Assembly (NCBI GenBank): GCA_007644065.1
Contig: VJWN01000016.1
Span: forward strand, 972,264 to 1,036,263
From: Margaritispora aquatica
Taxonomy: Eukaryota > Ascomycota > Leotiomycetes > Helotiales > Discinellaceae
Length of the DNA: 64,000 bases
Reading direction: 5' to 3'
Shown: piece after piece, positions 1-11,579 of the stretch
Numbering within the stretch: the stretch's first letter is position 1
How the letters are laid out: every line of letters begins with the position of its first letter
The notes under the pieces: model-generated
Told to the model about the DNA's origin: nothing
Seen by the model: the letters and a program-made list of their open reading frames with translations, nothing else
Database searches by the model: none
Position numbers and translations under genes: made by a program

Positions 1-560
1 GTTCGCTCCACCCCATGCCCTTGTGGGGCGAGTTTCGTGGGATCTAAAAGCTTGACGACAATGATTTTGCTTCTCGAGCCGCTCGCCCGGTCGAAATGCG
101 AAGAAGTCCATGAGAATGGGATGGTACATGGGTGATGCATGAAGGAATCTCCGGCTGTTATGGCCGAGTTTACCGAGAGCTGGGTCGACTATGGATACTG
201 AAACTTGCTAATGAAATGAAGCCGAGTGTTGCCGAAATAACGGTGGTGACTTGGTGGTTAACTTTGTATGTTCGACCTAGCTTCAAGTTCCTAAATCAAA
301 TGGGCACGATTTGCTTCCTGCAGGTGATGGAATAGATATATGAAGGATGAATAGTGAAGAAGTTCATGAACATTAAATCTTCAATGACTTTGTTTCTGCG
401 CGAGTCTTCTCAGATATGGCCATCTGTTGGCCAACTTCAAATTCTGATTGTACCTGGAATTATCTTCCGCCCAATCATAACTGTTCATCCTCGAAGTGGA
501 CTATGAATGGGATCTAGGGAACAATTACATCTCGGACTCTGGACCGAACTCCAACGCTCC
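1..560. other. Intergenic, no gene seen
   Basis: No reading frame here has family character or splice structure. It presumably carries the 3' flank of the sugar transporter that ends at 561. A GC-rich inverted repeat (CCCCA ... TGGGG) lies at about 9-30, but it is too short to interpret. Confidence 0.5.
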
Positions 561-2185
561 TCATTTCTCCAATGCTTTGGCATCACTCTGCACCACAACC
601 TCTTCCTCAACGCTCTCTCCATCCAATACCTCATTTCCAATATCCCCAAAGCGTATCGCAATCTCCTCAAGCGGAACCCTTGCAGTTTCAACCCAGGCGA
701 AATATACAATGGCCAGGAAGCCAATGTTCCAGCTCGCATTGATAAAATAGAACTTCCATCCCAAATCCTCCATCGCATAGCTCATGCTGAAACTCGCTAT
801 CAGTCCAAATGAACTATTAAAGAACTTGTACACAGCCACACCAGCAGTCCGCGTTTTGAGATTCATAACCTCAGGCGGGTACAAGGAGGACAGAGGCGTG
901 ATAGAGAAGGCGTAGAAGCCCTGGAAGAGGAATAGCACGGCTATTGTGCCGTAGATGCCTGACATATTTGAGCTATTTCCAGATCCGTAGACTTTGGCCA
1001 GGCCGCCGAACAGGTAGAGCGTGCTTATCATGCCGCAGTAACAGGCCATAGTTTGTTTGCGCCGGCCGAAGATGTCGAAGAGTAGTGCTCCCCCGACGGC
1101 GACGACGAAGGACCAGCAGGAGAGGATGACGTTTATTTGGAGCTGGGTGGTAGGATTTGTGATCCCGGCTTGGGTAAGCATAGCTCCTAGATAGTAACTA
1201 TGAGGTGAAGTGATTAGCGAACGAAATGCGAACAGCAAAGAGTAGGGGTGGGCTTACGAGATCACGAAATTTCCACTCATTTCAGTCATAATTCCAAAAG
1301 AAGCCACGATGAACAGTCGATGGCGATTTGCCTTCGTGGCAATGATTTCCTTCCATGGATTCGCAGGGTACATCTTCTCCTCCCTACGCAGGACAGTGAC
1401 GATCTCATCATACAGTGTAGACGTTTCCACCCCATTTGGATCACTGTGGCCATAAACAACAGCCAGAGTCTCGCGGGCAGCTTCTGTATTTCCCTGGTCA
1501 ATCAACCATCTTGGCGACTCGGGAGTGAAAGGCAAAGTTGCAATCGCACAGATGCTGAAGAAAGCCTGCAGAATGGACGGGATTCTCCAAGCCCATGTGC
1601 CTTGAATATCAACGACCAGGTAGTTTATAAGCGCGCTCAATAGAGCACCGACATAAAAACAACTGAAGAACAACCCCATGATAGCTCCTCGGTATTTTGG
1701 GGGTAATACTTCGCCAATAAGTGTTGGTGCGGATCCGGTCGAAATTCCAACTCCCAATCCAATGAAAATCCTGCCAACAACAAACATGGCGATATTTTGT
1801 GCCGCAGCTTGCAGAATAACGCCGAAGATACCAACGAGCGAGCCAATAAGTATGCCAAACTTGCGCCCCCAGCGATCAGGAATGGGTTGGAGGAAGAGGC
1901 AGCCAATTATTGATCCCATCCATGTGGCTGCATTGTTGAGACCAATAGTTGCAGTGGTGAGGTGGAAATAGTCGGTGTATTGAGGAAGGATGTTGAGCCC
2001 ATTCATCATTGAGCTGTCGTATCCCAAGGTCTGCCAGATTTTAGTTCACTGCTTCGCTTTGATTTTCTCATACTTACTGCCTCGTTTGCAATCGCTACAC
2101 CGATCATGGCAACAATCAGCATTTTGGGATTAGATGGAACCAACTTCCCCACATGTTGCCGTTGAAGGCTCATGTTTGGCGACAT
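561..2185 (-). CDS. MFS sugar transporter (hexose/lactose permease type)
   Basis: Predicted plasma-membrane sugar:proton symporter of the Sugar_tr family. Model: complement of 561..1197, 1258..2030 and 2078..2185, which sums to 506 codons (505 residues), a normal length. Both introns have clean ends (GTAAGC...TAG and GTAAGT...CAG) and restore the frame; the first join gives NEA-TLGYDSSMMNG, typical of this family. Visible signatures are GYDSSMMNG near the N terminus, DRWGRK after the second helix, PESPRW before the central loop and VPLEEI near the C terminus. About 12 hydrophobic segments are present. The start is the first ATG in frame after upstream non-coding sequence. It is transcribed away from the DUF1479 gene, with 735 bases between the starts. 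The actual substrate cannot be read from the sequence. Confidence 0.9.
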
Positions 2186-2920
2186 TATTCTTCGAGCAAG
2201 TAAAGGATGCAGTTTGTGCCACTGCCTATGGAGTTTCAGTAAGAAACAGATGAGAATATGATTCTTCACGGAAAGAAGTCTAGGTAGAAGTGGAGGTACT
2301 TATGAACTTTATCATTTCCCCAAAGATTCCCACATTTCTATCTCCATATCAAGCTACATGCTCTGGGGTAACTTCTCATCTCAATCGCACTCAGAATCAT
2401 TGGCTGAGAACCGTATTCTCAACATCGTCTAGATAAGAGAACATATGGAATAAAACACCAGGTAGAGGAGTGCAATTTCCGCACTGATTCCAGCGGGCCG
2501 CTCAGTCACGGATAGTTCCAAGAAGTGAGAAGTAACCACATTTCTCACATCTTCATGAGTGACAGGACAATTAATGCTGGCCGACTAGACTCGAAGCCGA
2601 AAGATTCGCAGATCTTTTGTGGAGGCCGCGACGATAAAGTTCGAAGAGTGGGTGCAACTCCAGCGAGCTCACCCGAACTCGACCGAACTTGAACGAGCCT
2701 GATCGCCCATTTGTAGAGTCAACAGTGGGGTGACAGACTTCTGTAGCTTTCATAGTAATCAAAGCAATGTGAAGAGTACCAGGTCACTATCCGCTAACAT
2801 CGTGGCAAAAGTCGTGGTACTTAGGAAACACAACTTGTGCCTAAGAGGTATGCAACATCGAACGCAAAACCACTTGCTTCATCACACTTAAGATCTAACA
2901 TTCAACCCAATCGAAATAAG
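2186..2920. promoter_or_regulatory. Shared divergent promoter region, transporter / DUF1479 gene
   Basis: 735 bases between two divergent starts with no credible coding sequence. An open frame upstream of 2921 begins with GTG, so it is not counted as part of the DUF1479 protein. No specific regulator site could be identified. Confidence 0.5.
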
Positions 2921-4293
2921 ATGCCTGGAATCGATAGATTATGGCCCGCCTGGCCAGAATTTGGTGCAAGCAAAGCATCAGGAGGGAAGTATCAGGACGA
3001 TGAAGATTATCGTCTCGCTAAAGAGGCTATCATCTCTGAGTATGGTGAGGAGGCTTTGAAGAGGAGTTGGCTCAAGACGTGTGCCGAACTTGAAGAAGCC
3101 ACAGAGGAAATAGTATCGAAAGGAAATGAGATATTCCCTATCATCACATTGCAAGCAATCGAGTCTGGAACAGTTTCGGACGAAACAGTACAAAGCTTGA
3201 AGAAAACTGGTTGTTTCATCGTTCGCAACGTTATCGACCAAGAAAGAACAAGCAAGATGTTCGCCGATCTCAAGGATTATACAACTCGTAACAAAGCTCG
3301 ATACACAGGTTGGCCAGTGGACAACCCCTCTATCTTCAATCTCAACAACACGCCAACACAAAACGCCGTTCGTTCACATCCGAACCAAATCAGTGTAATG
3401 CGCTGGATCAACTCTCTGTGGCACTGGTCTGAAGATACAATTGATGCTAGTTCTGAGCCACTTGTCTATGCAGATGCCGTGCGTATTCGTCCAGCCGGAT
3501 CCCCATTCCTCGGGCTAGGACCGCATGTTGATGCAGGCAGTCTTTCACGCTGGGCCGATCCGGTTTATCGTCGTTCTTACAGTGCCATTTTCTCTGGAAG
3601 TCCTGAGCTACATGATGCTTTTGACTTGGATGCAAGAAAGAATGCTGTTCAGGATTTATTCCCAGGAAGTGCTCACTCCAGTGTACTCCGTGCATTCCAG
3701 GGCTGGACCGCATTGACAAGGACCGCACCTAGAGAAGGGACAATTCTGCTCTATCCAGCTTTGAGAGCTGCCATTGCGTACACTTTGCTCCGGCCATTCT
3801 TTAGCCCGCCCAATGATCCCTCCAAGATCATGGATGCTAGTCAATGGACATTCAATGCAGAAGGATCGTGGTTTCCAGGCACATTCAAGAAGGACAGCCA
3901 ATTCTTAAGCGACTCATCGCACCCACACTTAAGACTGAAGGAATGTTTGCTACATGTACCAGAGTTACAGCCTGGTGACACCATCTGGTGGCATACGGAT
4001 GTAAGTGCCCAGCCATCTAATCATGTAAATGATATTATAACTCACGCATAATGCAGGTATGTCACGCTGTTGATGCAGAGCACCTCGGCAACAACGACGC
4101 AAGTGTTGTATATCTTGCCGCAACTCCCACTACAGGTCCGAACAAGAAATATATGCAAAAGCAGTACCTCAAAATGGTAGAGGGATTGCCTCCCCATGAC
4201 TTTGCGACGAATGGAGTAGATGAGTCTAAGCTCGAGGGCTTCCAAGGCTTTTCGGTGAACCCGGAGCTCTTCAAGAAATTGATGGGGTTTTGA
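2921..4293 (+). CDS. DUF1479 family Fe(II)/2-oxoglutarate-type dioxygenase
   Basis: Model: 2921..4000 joined to 4057..4293, 438 residues. The intron is GTAAGT...GCAG, and the join gives GDTIWWHTD-VCHAVDAEH. DUF1479 proteins (Pfam PF07350; E. coli YbiU is a relative) adopt the non-haem iron oxygenase fold, but their substrates are mostly unknown. Likely iron ligands are His202 and Asp204 in GPHVDAGS and His363 in VCHAVDAEH; this is inferred from the order and spacing of the motifs. The open frame extends upstream to a GTG at 2837, but the first ATG is at 2921. The gene lies between a sugar transporter and a Zn2Cys6 regulator, which suggests a small inducible catabolic unit. Confidence 0.88.
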
Positions 4294-4525
4294 TCTCCTC
4301 TTTGAAACTGCGAGCGATTTGGGAAACAATTTTTGTATTTTAAATTGCTTTGAATTGACGATATTCAAATCAGTAACCAGCTAAGGAAGCTCAGATTCTA
4401 GTCAGTGAGATTTGTTATGTACTGGCAAGGATGCGATTCTTGCTTCTAGAGAATTGAGAAGGCCTTTTAATTTGTGAGGATTGACTTGATTTTAGTCGGT
4501 GAAGCAATAATGTACATAGATTTCA

Positions 4526-6519
4526 TCATCCGTGATTTTGTGCAAACATAAAGCTACTGAGATGCTCGACTGCCTTTCCTGCCACAATATTCAGATACGT
4601 GGAGTTTTCAAGGAGCCGGATACAGCTAAGCAGACTAGTGATCATGTTCGACTTCTCATCTTCATTGTGGGAACAGGATATTTCTGCTGCTAGCATAAGC
4701 CCAGAGCTGTAGAGACGCAAGGTATATGTCCTGTGTTACATTATCTTAGTCACATTCTTGTCGAAGGATATACAAAAAGAATTTAATGATATCTTACATA
4801 AAGCGCCGCTGATGGATTGGCATTTCTGCACTTTCCAAGATGGTGATAACTGATCGTGTTGATTCGAGACACAGAGTGCGTCGATGCATACATGTTGGTG
4901 AAGCGGCCGACCAGTAACGACGGCACTCGTAGTTAATCTTGGCTCGCAGCAAGAGCAGGCAACTTATGACATCAAGTCTCTGCCATTTGATCCATGGCTC
5001 CTTCTCTTCTACTTGGCCGGACCCAGTCCGAGAGTCTTGTTGCGCTTGAGGTTGAAGATGTGCAGGCAAGGACTCGATAATGTCTGCCAAGCCCTCATCG
5101 GCTGTCCTTACGAGATCCTCGAGATCATTGGATCTTTTACGAAGCGAATGGATAAAGCGATAGTATATGACTGATGCGCGGCAGAGAATGATGTGATACC
5201 ACCACGGTGATATCTTGTCCGGCGAGACATAAAGTGGTACATGACCATATTTCAACTCTTCGTCATCAAGTGGCAGAGGTAGGATCATATCAAAGTCGTC
5301 AGATGACACGCATGGTCGGTGTGATACTGGTGTGAGCCTGGAGTGCATTTTTTAGTGTTGCCGGCTTCAAAAGTGTAAGGATACTGACCATTCGCAAATC
5401 ACGAATACCCACCACAAGCGTCGTGAATACTCTACCTCAATCAAAGTGTATTTTCCATCGTCAGAATATGGTAGACCAAGATCGTTTCCAATCTGAATAC
5501 CCAAAGTCATCATTCTATTTCGGAAGACAAGATCACCAACGGCGTTTGAGCACATCTGAAGAATCGCAATCGCTTTCACATGCATAAGATTGGAAGTTCG
5601 TATGTAATTAGCTGTCTCGAGACAAAAAAGCGAAGCGCTGTACCAATTTTGCATTAGCCATTGCAAGTCCTCTAGAAACTTGTATCAGTCTTTATCGCTC
5701 AGTGGCAGAGATGAACATACTCTGCGGTGCCATGACAACAGTCATGACTTGTTCCTCACTACTCAGTATTGAGACCTAGATTCATGAGTCAGCCCCTTTC
5801 CGTACCCTCTATATCTCAGCCAAACAGTTCATCGACGGAGTTCCCACAGCAAGCAACGCAAAGTATATTGCCAACCAGGAAGGGTCGCGGTCTTCCAATC
5901 TAACAATCTCATTCCAAAAGTCCTCATGAGAAGCCTCAAAATCGGGATAATAGACTGCACAGTGTATCCAAGAAGCCCACACTTTGCCGTGTTGAATAAG
6001 CTGGAAGCTTTGCGCACGTGTGGGTAAGAAAATGTCTTCCCAAATATGTACTTGACTTTTGAATTGATTGGGAAAGACATGTGCCATAAGCTTCTGAGGA
6101 TAGTTGATCATCTCCTCAGTTGAGAGCTCTGACGTCGAAAGTCCTGGGACCTTAGACGCTGGGACTGAGGGTTGGATAGGGCCATCATGTAAAATTTCAT
6201 CCCCCTTCGAGATGATTGCACGCAACCGTCTATTCTCGTCTATCAGTGATTGTATGTCTCTAGACTGCTTCTGGTCCTTGACTCTAGGGAACGATGTCAG
6301 TGAGATGCTTCGTAGCGTGTGATCAATGATAGGAGACAAATCTGGTCAGGGCAGACTTGCTCACACTGTTACGATACCACGTACGAGGACAGTTTCCCGT
6401 GTGCATGTCGAGGCGTGTCCTCTTTTAGTGCATGGTTGGCACGGAATTGACTTGTCGCACTTTATTTTTCGTGACGAGCATTCTTTACAGCTGCGAGGAG
6501 CTCTTTGAGACTGTCTCAT
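4526..6519 (-). CDS. Zn2Cys6 transcription factor with Fungal_trans domain
   Basis: Nuclear regulator, 557 residues by a six-exon model: complement of 4526..4730, 4798..5337, 5389..5671, 5721..5775, 5848..6283 and 6365..6519 (558 codons, closes exactly). The N terminus has the binuclear zinc cluster Cys11-x2-Cys14-x6-Cys21-x5-Cys27-x2-Cys30-x8-Cys39. A short linker and a charged dimerisation helix (QSLIDENRRLRAI) follow, then the Fungal_trans (PF04082) middle region with SRRLWWVFVICEW followed by SDDFD. The start is the first ATG before the zinc cluster. The weakest junction is the donor GTGGGA at 5847: without an intron there the frame meets a TAG. The gene converges on the DUF1479 gene (233 bases between ends), so it may be a pathway-specific regulator. 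Confidence 0.85.
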
Positions 6520-6748
6520 CTTCAATATTCCGACACTGTCACAGAAATGGGTGAGGTAGGTAAGTCAATGAGATTGACGCTCGGAAGTGATATGATAGTG
6601 GGACAAGGCGGTGAAAATCGGCAATACAATGGCGGGCAAACAAGCTTTGCTGATTTCACTTGACTTCAAATCTTGAAAGTATCGCAGGACAGAAATATGG
6701 TGAAGCAGTATTGCATCATAATCTTGTCACAATCTTTATATTACTCCA

Positions 6749-8102
6749 TCAATACTGCGTAGCTAAAGCCTCGAGTCGCGACATACTCTCACAATCAAAG
6801 TACGGCTTCCGGCCTATTCCAACCGCTCTATACACATACAGGTCACCGTAAGCTTATAGTCAACCGTCACTGTGTGAACGGAGCTCCGATTATCCCAAAT
6901 ATCTACAAATTATTAGCTGCCTTCTTTGAGAATTAAGGATCATTACAAACCGAAATCATTAGGATTTTACCACTTACAACGGACCTATAGCTCGTGCGTC
7001 TTGTATACCACATCCATCAGGAATTCAAGAATCTGGGCACTCTCTGTTAGGGAGAGACGAACGATTTATGGAATTTGGCTTCAACACATATTAGCTGCGG
7101 CACGAATTCAATAACATTAGGGCGCTAACGAAAGCACCAAGCGCGTAGACACTCTTCCAGCCAGTGACAGGATTTGTTCTGATGACAGGATGTGTAGCTT
7201 TCAGATCAGTACCAACGTTCTCTAGAGATCCACGTGGCTTGTCTTATATCTGGATACCAGCACTTTTCGTCAAACCAGTGAAAACTGGGCAAGTCAGTGA
7301 TTCAATCATTAAGTAGAGGGCTTAGACACGAACATGGCGAATCGAAATTGGCAGTCAGCCCTTCCAGAAACTTCCTGAATGCAGGGCTCAATCGGTCGTA
7401 GACCTCGTATCCAGAGGCCCAGATAGTATCTAAATGATGAATTAGCTTGAACGAGACTCAAGTCCTGTTGACTTGCCTCCACCAGTGTTCGGCAAATCTA
7501 CCAATAGCAATGAAGTGTAATCTGCAGGCACTGGTTCTGCTTGGATGTCACTATGCCAAGCCGCAATACTTTGTCGACTGATCGCTTTGTCTGATCCATT
7601 GAGCCCATGAAAGAATCTATTCATCTGCTTCGAGCTAATGGTGCTAATCTCCAAGCCGTCGCCTCCAAGTTCCCGGCTTGGATTGATCACAGGATGAATG
7701 TGCAATCCTGATGTCGTAGGCTTCCCAGTCAGCTTACCGAGCCGTTGCACGAGCCTTTTCTGAAGATCATTTGTTAGACCATCTTGTTTCCAAAAGAAGA
7801 CATTACGTCTAGAGACTAAGGAAGATTAGCGAAATGCTAGTGGAATATTAGGAAATGTACTCACTTGTGATAGCGAGATCTGTAAGGAGTTGATCGGAGT
7901 TAGATGCATGTAGCCAATCTGCTAATTGAGCTTTAGGAAACTCTGTTCCTATGAGTGGAGCATTTTCAAACTGCTCGAATTGTTGCAAGACTCCTGATGG
8001 GACAAGAGGTAAGCGACGTTCTGGCAGCGTCGCAAATGTGCGTGAAATGCTTGAACGAGATCTCGGAGCCAGCCGAAGTGAATGGAGAATGGCTGTTTTC
8101 AT
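6749..8102 (-). pseudogene. Broken TauD/TfdA-family dioxygenase
   Basis: The N-terminal half is well preserved: 7865..8102, 7477..7815 and 7429 onward splice in frame (the second intron is GC-AG) and give NVFFWKQDGLT, the iron-binding WHSD, and GGDTIWASGYE. The C-terminal half can still be recognised (GWKSVYALG, SAQILEFLMDVVYKTHEL, WDNRSSVHTVTVDY, YRAVGIGRKPYFD) but is interrupted. There are in-frame stops at 7244-7246, 6985-6987 and 6967-6969, one frame change near 7045 and another near 6855. Intact homologues are Fe(II)/2-oxoglutarate dioxygenases of the taurine/2,4-D type. The last conserved codon block ends at a TGA at 6749-6751. It is divergent from a broken UbiA gene. Sequencing error cannot account for this many lesions. 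Confidence 0.8.
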
Positions 8103-8502
8103 TGTTTTACAGCTGAAGAAATATCATAGAAATACAATTGTGATAATTTTAAGTAAGTGGTTGGTATCGTGCGAAAATTCGAATACACAAAGAGAAAAAC
8201 AGATTTACATGTCGGGAGAGCGATGGTGGAGTGTTCGGTTCGGTAAAATCCACTCGTCCCGGGGTCCGGATCAGTATTGACTTTGTATCGGCCACCGATC
8301 CCTGAACACAAGAGGACATATCTTCTGGTGAAAGCATTCGGTCGAGACGAAGTGACTTGAAAGTGAAATTTAGGCATTTCGCATTTCGACTTGGCAAAGC
8401 AAGAGTTATCTTAGAAAGTTCAGCTGCGAGAACAAGATTGGCAAACTTTTGCCTCTCTATCAGCTAACTTAGCTGAGACGTGGGGCAGGAACAGTAGCCA
8501 TT
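8103..8502. promoter_or_regulatory. Former divergent promoter between TauD and UbiA relics
   Basis: 400 bases between two divergent start codons (8102 minus, 8503 plus). No coding sequence or conserved site is visible. Given that both flanking genes are broken, any promoter function is probably vestigial. Confidence 0.4.
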
Positions 8503-9312
8503 ATGGCAAAGGCACTTCCATTCGTATTCGAAATAACGCCAAAAACATGGCATCCATATCTCGAGCTTACTCGGTTCCAAAAGCCAGCCGGGCTTATGGG
8601 ATTCTACTTCCCCTACCTCATTGGCTTGTTCTTCGCCGCCAACGTTCGTTCTCCAACAGTCTCTAGGACAGAAGTCGTGCTAGCGACGATATTTCTACTT
8701 CTCGACGGCTTTTTTTTTTTTTGAGAAGTGCAGGGTGTGCATGGAATGATATCATCGATCAAGACCTGGATCGGAAAGTGACACGTTGTAAGAACAGGCC
8801 GATGGCTCGAAAGGCAATATCAACAGGCAATGCAAGCATCTTTGCTATCGCCATCGCGATTGGCAGAACCACGATTCTTATGTGTATGCCAAACCAATGT
8901 CTATACCATGGATTATTCACAAGCTTCATGGCGGTTGTCTATCCTTTCATGAAACGTGTTACTCATTATCCACAGCTATGGCTTGGAACAGCTGTTGGTT
9001 GGGGAGTATTTCTTGCTGGAAGTTCCATCGGTGTTGATTTGCAAATGTCAGGCCCCAGATTGTCAATCTGATTACTTTTCGTCTCACAGACTTTATGGAA
9101 CATCACGTATGACATCGTGTACGCTTTCCAGGACCTCCCGGACGATATCAATGAGTGCAATCGCTGGCCTTGCAGTGATGCTGATTCAACTGGATGTCAA
9201 AGATCCATTATCTTGCCGATGGTTCTTTACGAGTGGGCAATGGGTGGTCAGCGGATGTATTCTTGCTGAGCTTGTTGGAGAATATGTATTTACAGATGGG
9301 ACGCACATTTAG
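8503..9312 (+). pseudogene. Broken UbiA-family prenyltransferase
   Basis: Intact relatives are polytopic membrane enzymes that attach a prenyl chain to an aromatic acceptor (COQ2 and the meroterpenoid prenyltransferases). The ATG at 8503 opens a typical N terminus (WHPYLELTRFQKPAG). After FLLLDGF a run of 13 T (8710-8722) shifts the frame into a stop; 11 or 14 T would restore it. The second frame carries the first aspartate motif NDIIDQDLDRK and YPFMKRVTHYPQ. The second aspartate motif, YAFQDLPDD, follows in a third frame without a plausible intron. About 40-50 residues expected before the C-terminal block (LDVKDP ... WFFTSGQWVVSG ... LVGEYV) are missing. The poly-T could be a sequencing problem; the other defects argue for a real pseudogene. 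Confidence 0.72.
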
Positions 9313-9954
9313 CACGGTAAAAGCTTGAGGCCTCAGTAAGATCTAGAAGAAACAACAACTAACAGTAATCGATTTGGATGCTCACGCGGAAATTATGTGA
9401 CAAAGTGTTTCAATCTCTAAGTGATTGATCTGAAGATGATTGGCCTCCACTTGTCAGGCGCAACCTGTGCACCACCACATCAACATCAGCAAAATGCAAT
9501 CAAACGTCATATCTCCAAGATGCCCGCCTACAAACTCGAATCATATTGTCAGAAAGTCGGGCTCACTATCGTCAGCCTCTGGCATGAATTTCCCAAGCAT
9601 CAAACCGTGGCTGGACCCTGCGGGAACAGGGAACAACGTTAAGCGACCCCTATTAATCCATGTAAACAATATATTCTCCCGCCTTGTTCGTGAAACGATA
9701 TGACGTCCATTTAGCGGGGTGCTCCACCCCTCAAAAAGCGAGCCATTCAGTGTGAATGACGAAAGCAAGTTTCTGATAATTGCACAGAAGCAAGAATGAA
9801 AGCATGTGAGAAGAGGTGAATATATAGAAGCTCTCGACGTCGCGATTGAGAAAATGATCATACACATCAATCACAACTAAACTCAACTCTCAGATCAAAG
9901 CTATCAACAATATCAAATCTCTACTCCTCCAATCCAATCCAAACAAACATCAAA
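9313..9954. other. Intergenic, upstream region of the Gly/Lys-rich gene
   Basis: No gene is supported between 9313 and 9954. The last 60 bases before the ATG at 9955 are rich in C and A (CAATATCAAATCTCTACTCC type), as is usual for fungal 5' leaders. Confidence 0.5.
9821..9829 (+). promoter_or_regulatory. Possible TATA element
   Basis: TATATAGAA lies about 130 bases before the start codon at 9955 and is followed by a pyrimidine/adenine-rich leader. This position and sequence are plausible for a fungal TATA box; there is no direct evidence of use. Confidence 0.4.
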
Positions 9955-10492
9955 ATGGCTGGACTTCTGGGCGGCGGTAACAATAACGGCGGTGGTGGTG
10001 GTGGACTTCTCGGTGGACTCTTGGGCACAGTCGATGATACCACGAAAGGACTTCCTATTGTCGGAGGCGTGACATCTCCTCTCTTGAAGACGGTAGGGGG
10101 TGTGGTGGATGGACTGCCAATCGTACGTCTGACTCTTAAATGCCGAGCTCGCAATTCATAGACTAACACTTTAGTAATAGCTCGGGTCAGGAGGTCTAGG
10201 AGGTCAACCACAGCAACGAGCTGCTCCACAACAACAGTTCTACCAGCCACAGCCCGTACAATACGCCCCTCAAGCTCCATACCAAGTTCAGCCTGCAGCA
10301 ACTGTGCCCAAGAAGAAGAAGGTAGTCAAGAAAGTCGCAGCATCATCGGCTTCCACGACAACAGCAACTCCGAAAGTGCTGACGGAGGAAGAGAAGAAAG
10401 CGAAGGCAGCAGATAAGAAGAAGAGGCTTCTCGCCTTGAAGAAGCAGCAGATGGAGATTGAGAGAATGGAGCTGGAGATGGATAGTGATTAG
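9955..10492 (+). CDS. Small Gly-rich / Lys-rich protein of unknown function
   Basis: Family not recognised. Model: 9955..10122 joined to 10181..10492, 159 residues. The intron runs from GTACGT to ATAG and keeps the frame. Residues 1-60 are glycine- and leucine-rich (GGGLLGGLLG, then two GLPI segments) with little charge. The middle is Gln/Pro/Tyr-rich (QQQFYQPQPVQYAPQ). The C-terminal 60 residues are strongly basic, then acidic-basic helical (KKKKVVKKV, then EEEKKAKAADKKKRLL). There is no clear signal peptide. Low complexity makes homology unreliable, but the promoter-like upstream region, the single well-formed intron and the compositional layout argue for a real gene. Confidence 0.65.
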
Positions 10493-11579
10493 ATCAGGGA
10501 GGAGACGATGTACGATTAGGAACAAGGGGCATGATTTATGACTGTATGATTATACGATGGCAGTGCCTGTGCAACATTAGATTGAAACAATGATACCAAA
10601 TGCAATATCGAGATCCAAAATTCAATTTAAGACTTTTCGACTTGCAGTTTTCTATGCTTGAAATGATTTAGCAGTACATATGATCCAGTTTACATGTCTA
10701 ATAGAGCTTTCAATTATAATGAAATCTAGTTAGAAAGTAACTGGGGATTCAGTTTATAATGGCTGAATTGTTTTAGTATAGATTAGTTACGTGAAACGAT
10801 GCAACTAGTCAAGTTCCTCCAATGTCCCGAAACCTATCGCGACCTTGTGCTTCGTAATAGGCTTGGTATAATCGATACAGTACCACTTAGGTTTGTAGGA
10901 ATGTGGTATTTATTCTCTTACACCTGTAAATGTAGATACAAGGGCATCCAAGATCATTGATAGACCTCGGGTTAAGAATCAAGGATTCTTGGTACCTTAG
11001 TCTCTACTGATTTAGTCACTCCCTCGCTTCGTTTCCCTTCTCTTTAGTTTAGTTTCAAATAGGGACAGCCGTCACTCAGTTAACAGTGGTGGGAGTTTAC
11101 ATACCAATTATTTGGTATGAGCAAGAACGCTGTGCTGGAAACGAGGGAATGTCGAGGAGATCAAACGCAAGCTTGAAACTACCAGAGTCCGTAGGCTCTT
11201 GGAGAATTTCAGGATTAACGCCGCGGTTTGCCGAGTTGCCTTCCTGCTCGATGGTTAGTCTTTCCACGTACTGGACTGACTATATTATATCGAATGTGTA
11301 TTATCTTTTTGAGTTTCATTGGCTGGTTGCTTAATTCGAAACGATATTCGGTGATAATATAGATTAAATAAGAGCATGTTAAGATGAGTTAAATAAAGAA
11401 CGACGAGTAAAATGTGGACATTGAAATTAGGATCATCATAATGAATATACGTTATTTCCAAACATCACGATACCAATGTCATCGTCTCCCACCTACACCG
11501 TGCTATAACTCTTGCACAACATACTTCGTCCTAGGCCCAACCCTATACACAACAAGCTTCCCATTCTTTACCTCCACTT
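10493..11579. other. Intergenic, no gene seen
   Basis: 1.09 kb between the 3' ends of two convergent genes, AT-rich. The only notable open frame, at 11086-11334, begins at a non-ATG codon and has no family character. Confidence 0.55.

Noticed and set aside
2837..2920. N-terminal extension of the DUF1479 frame
   Set aside because: It begins with GTG, which is not a normal start in fungi; the first ATG is at 2921.
11086..11334. Open frame on the plus strand in the 10.5-11.6 kb gap
   Set aside because: Non-ATG start, no family character, typical of random AT-rich sequence.
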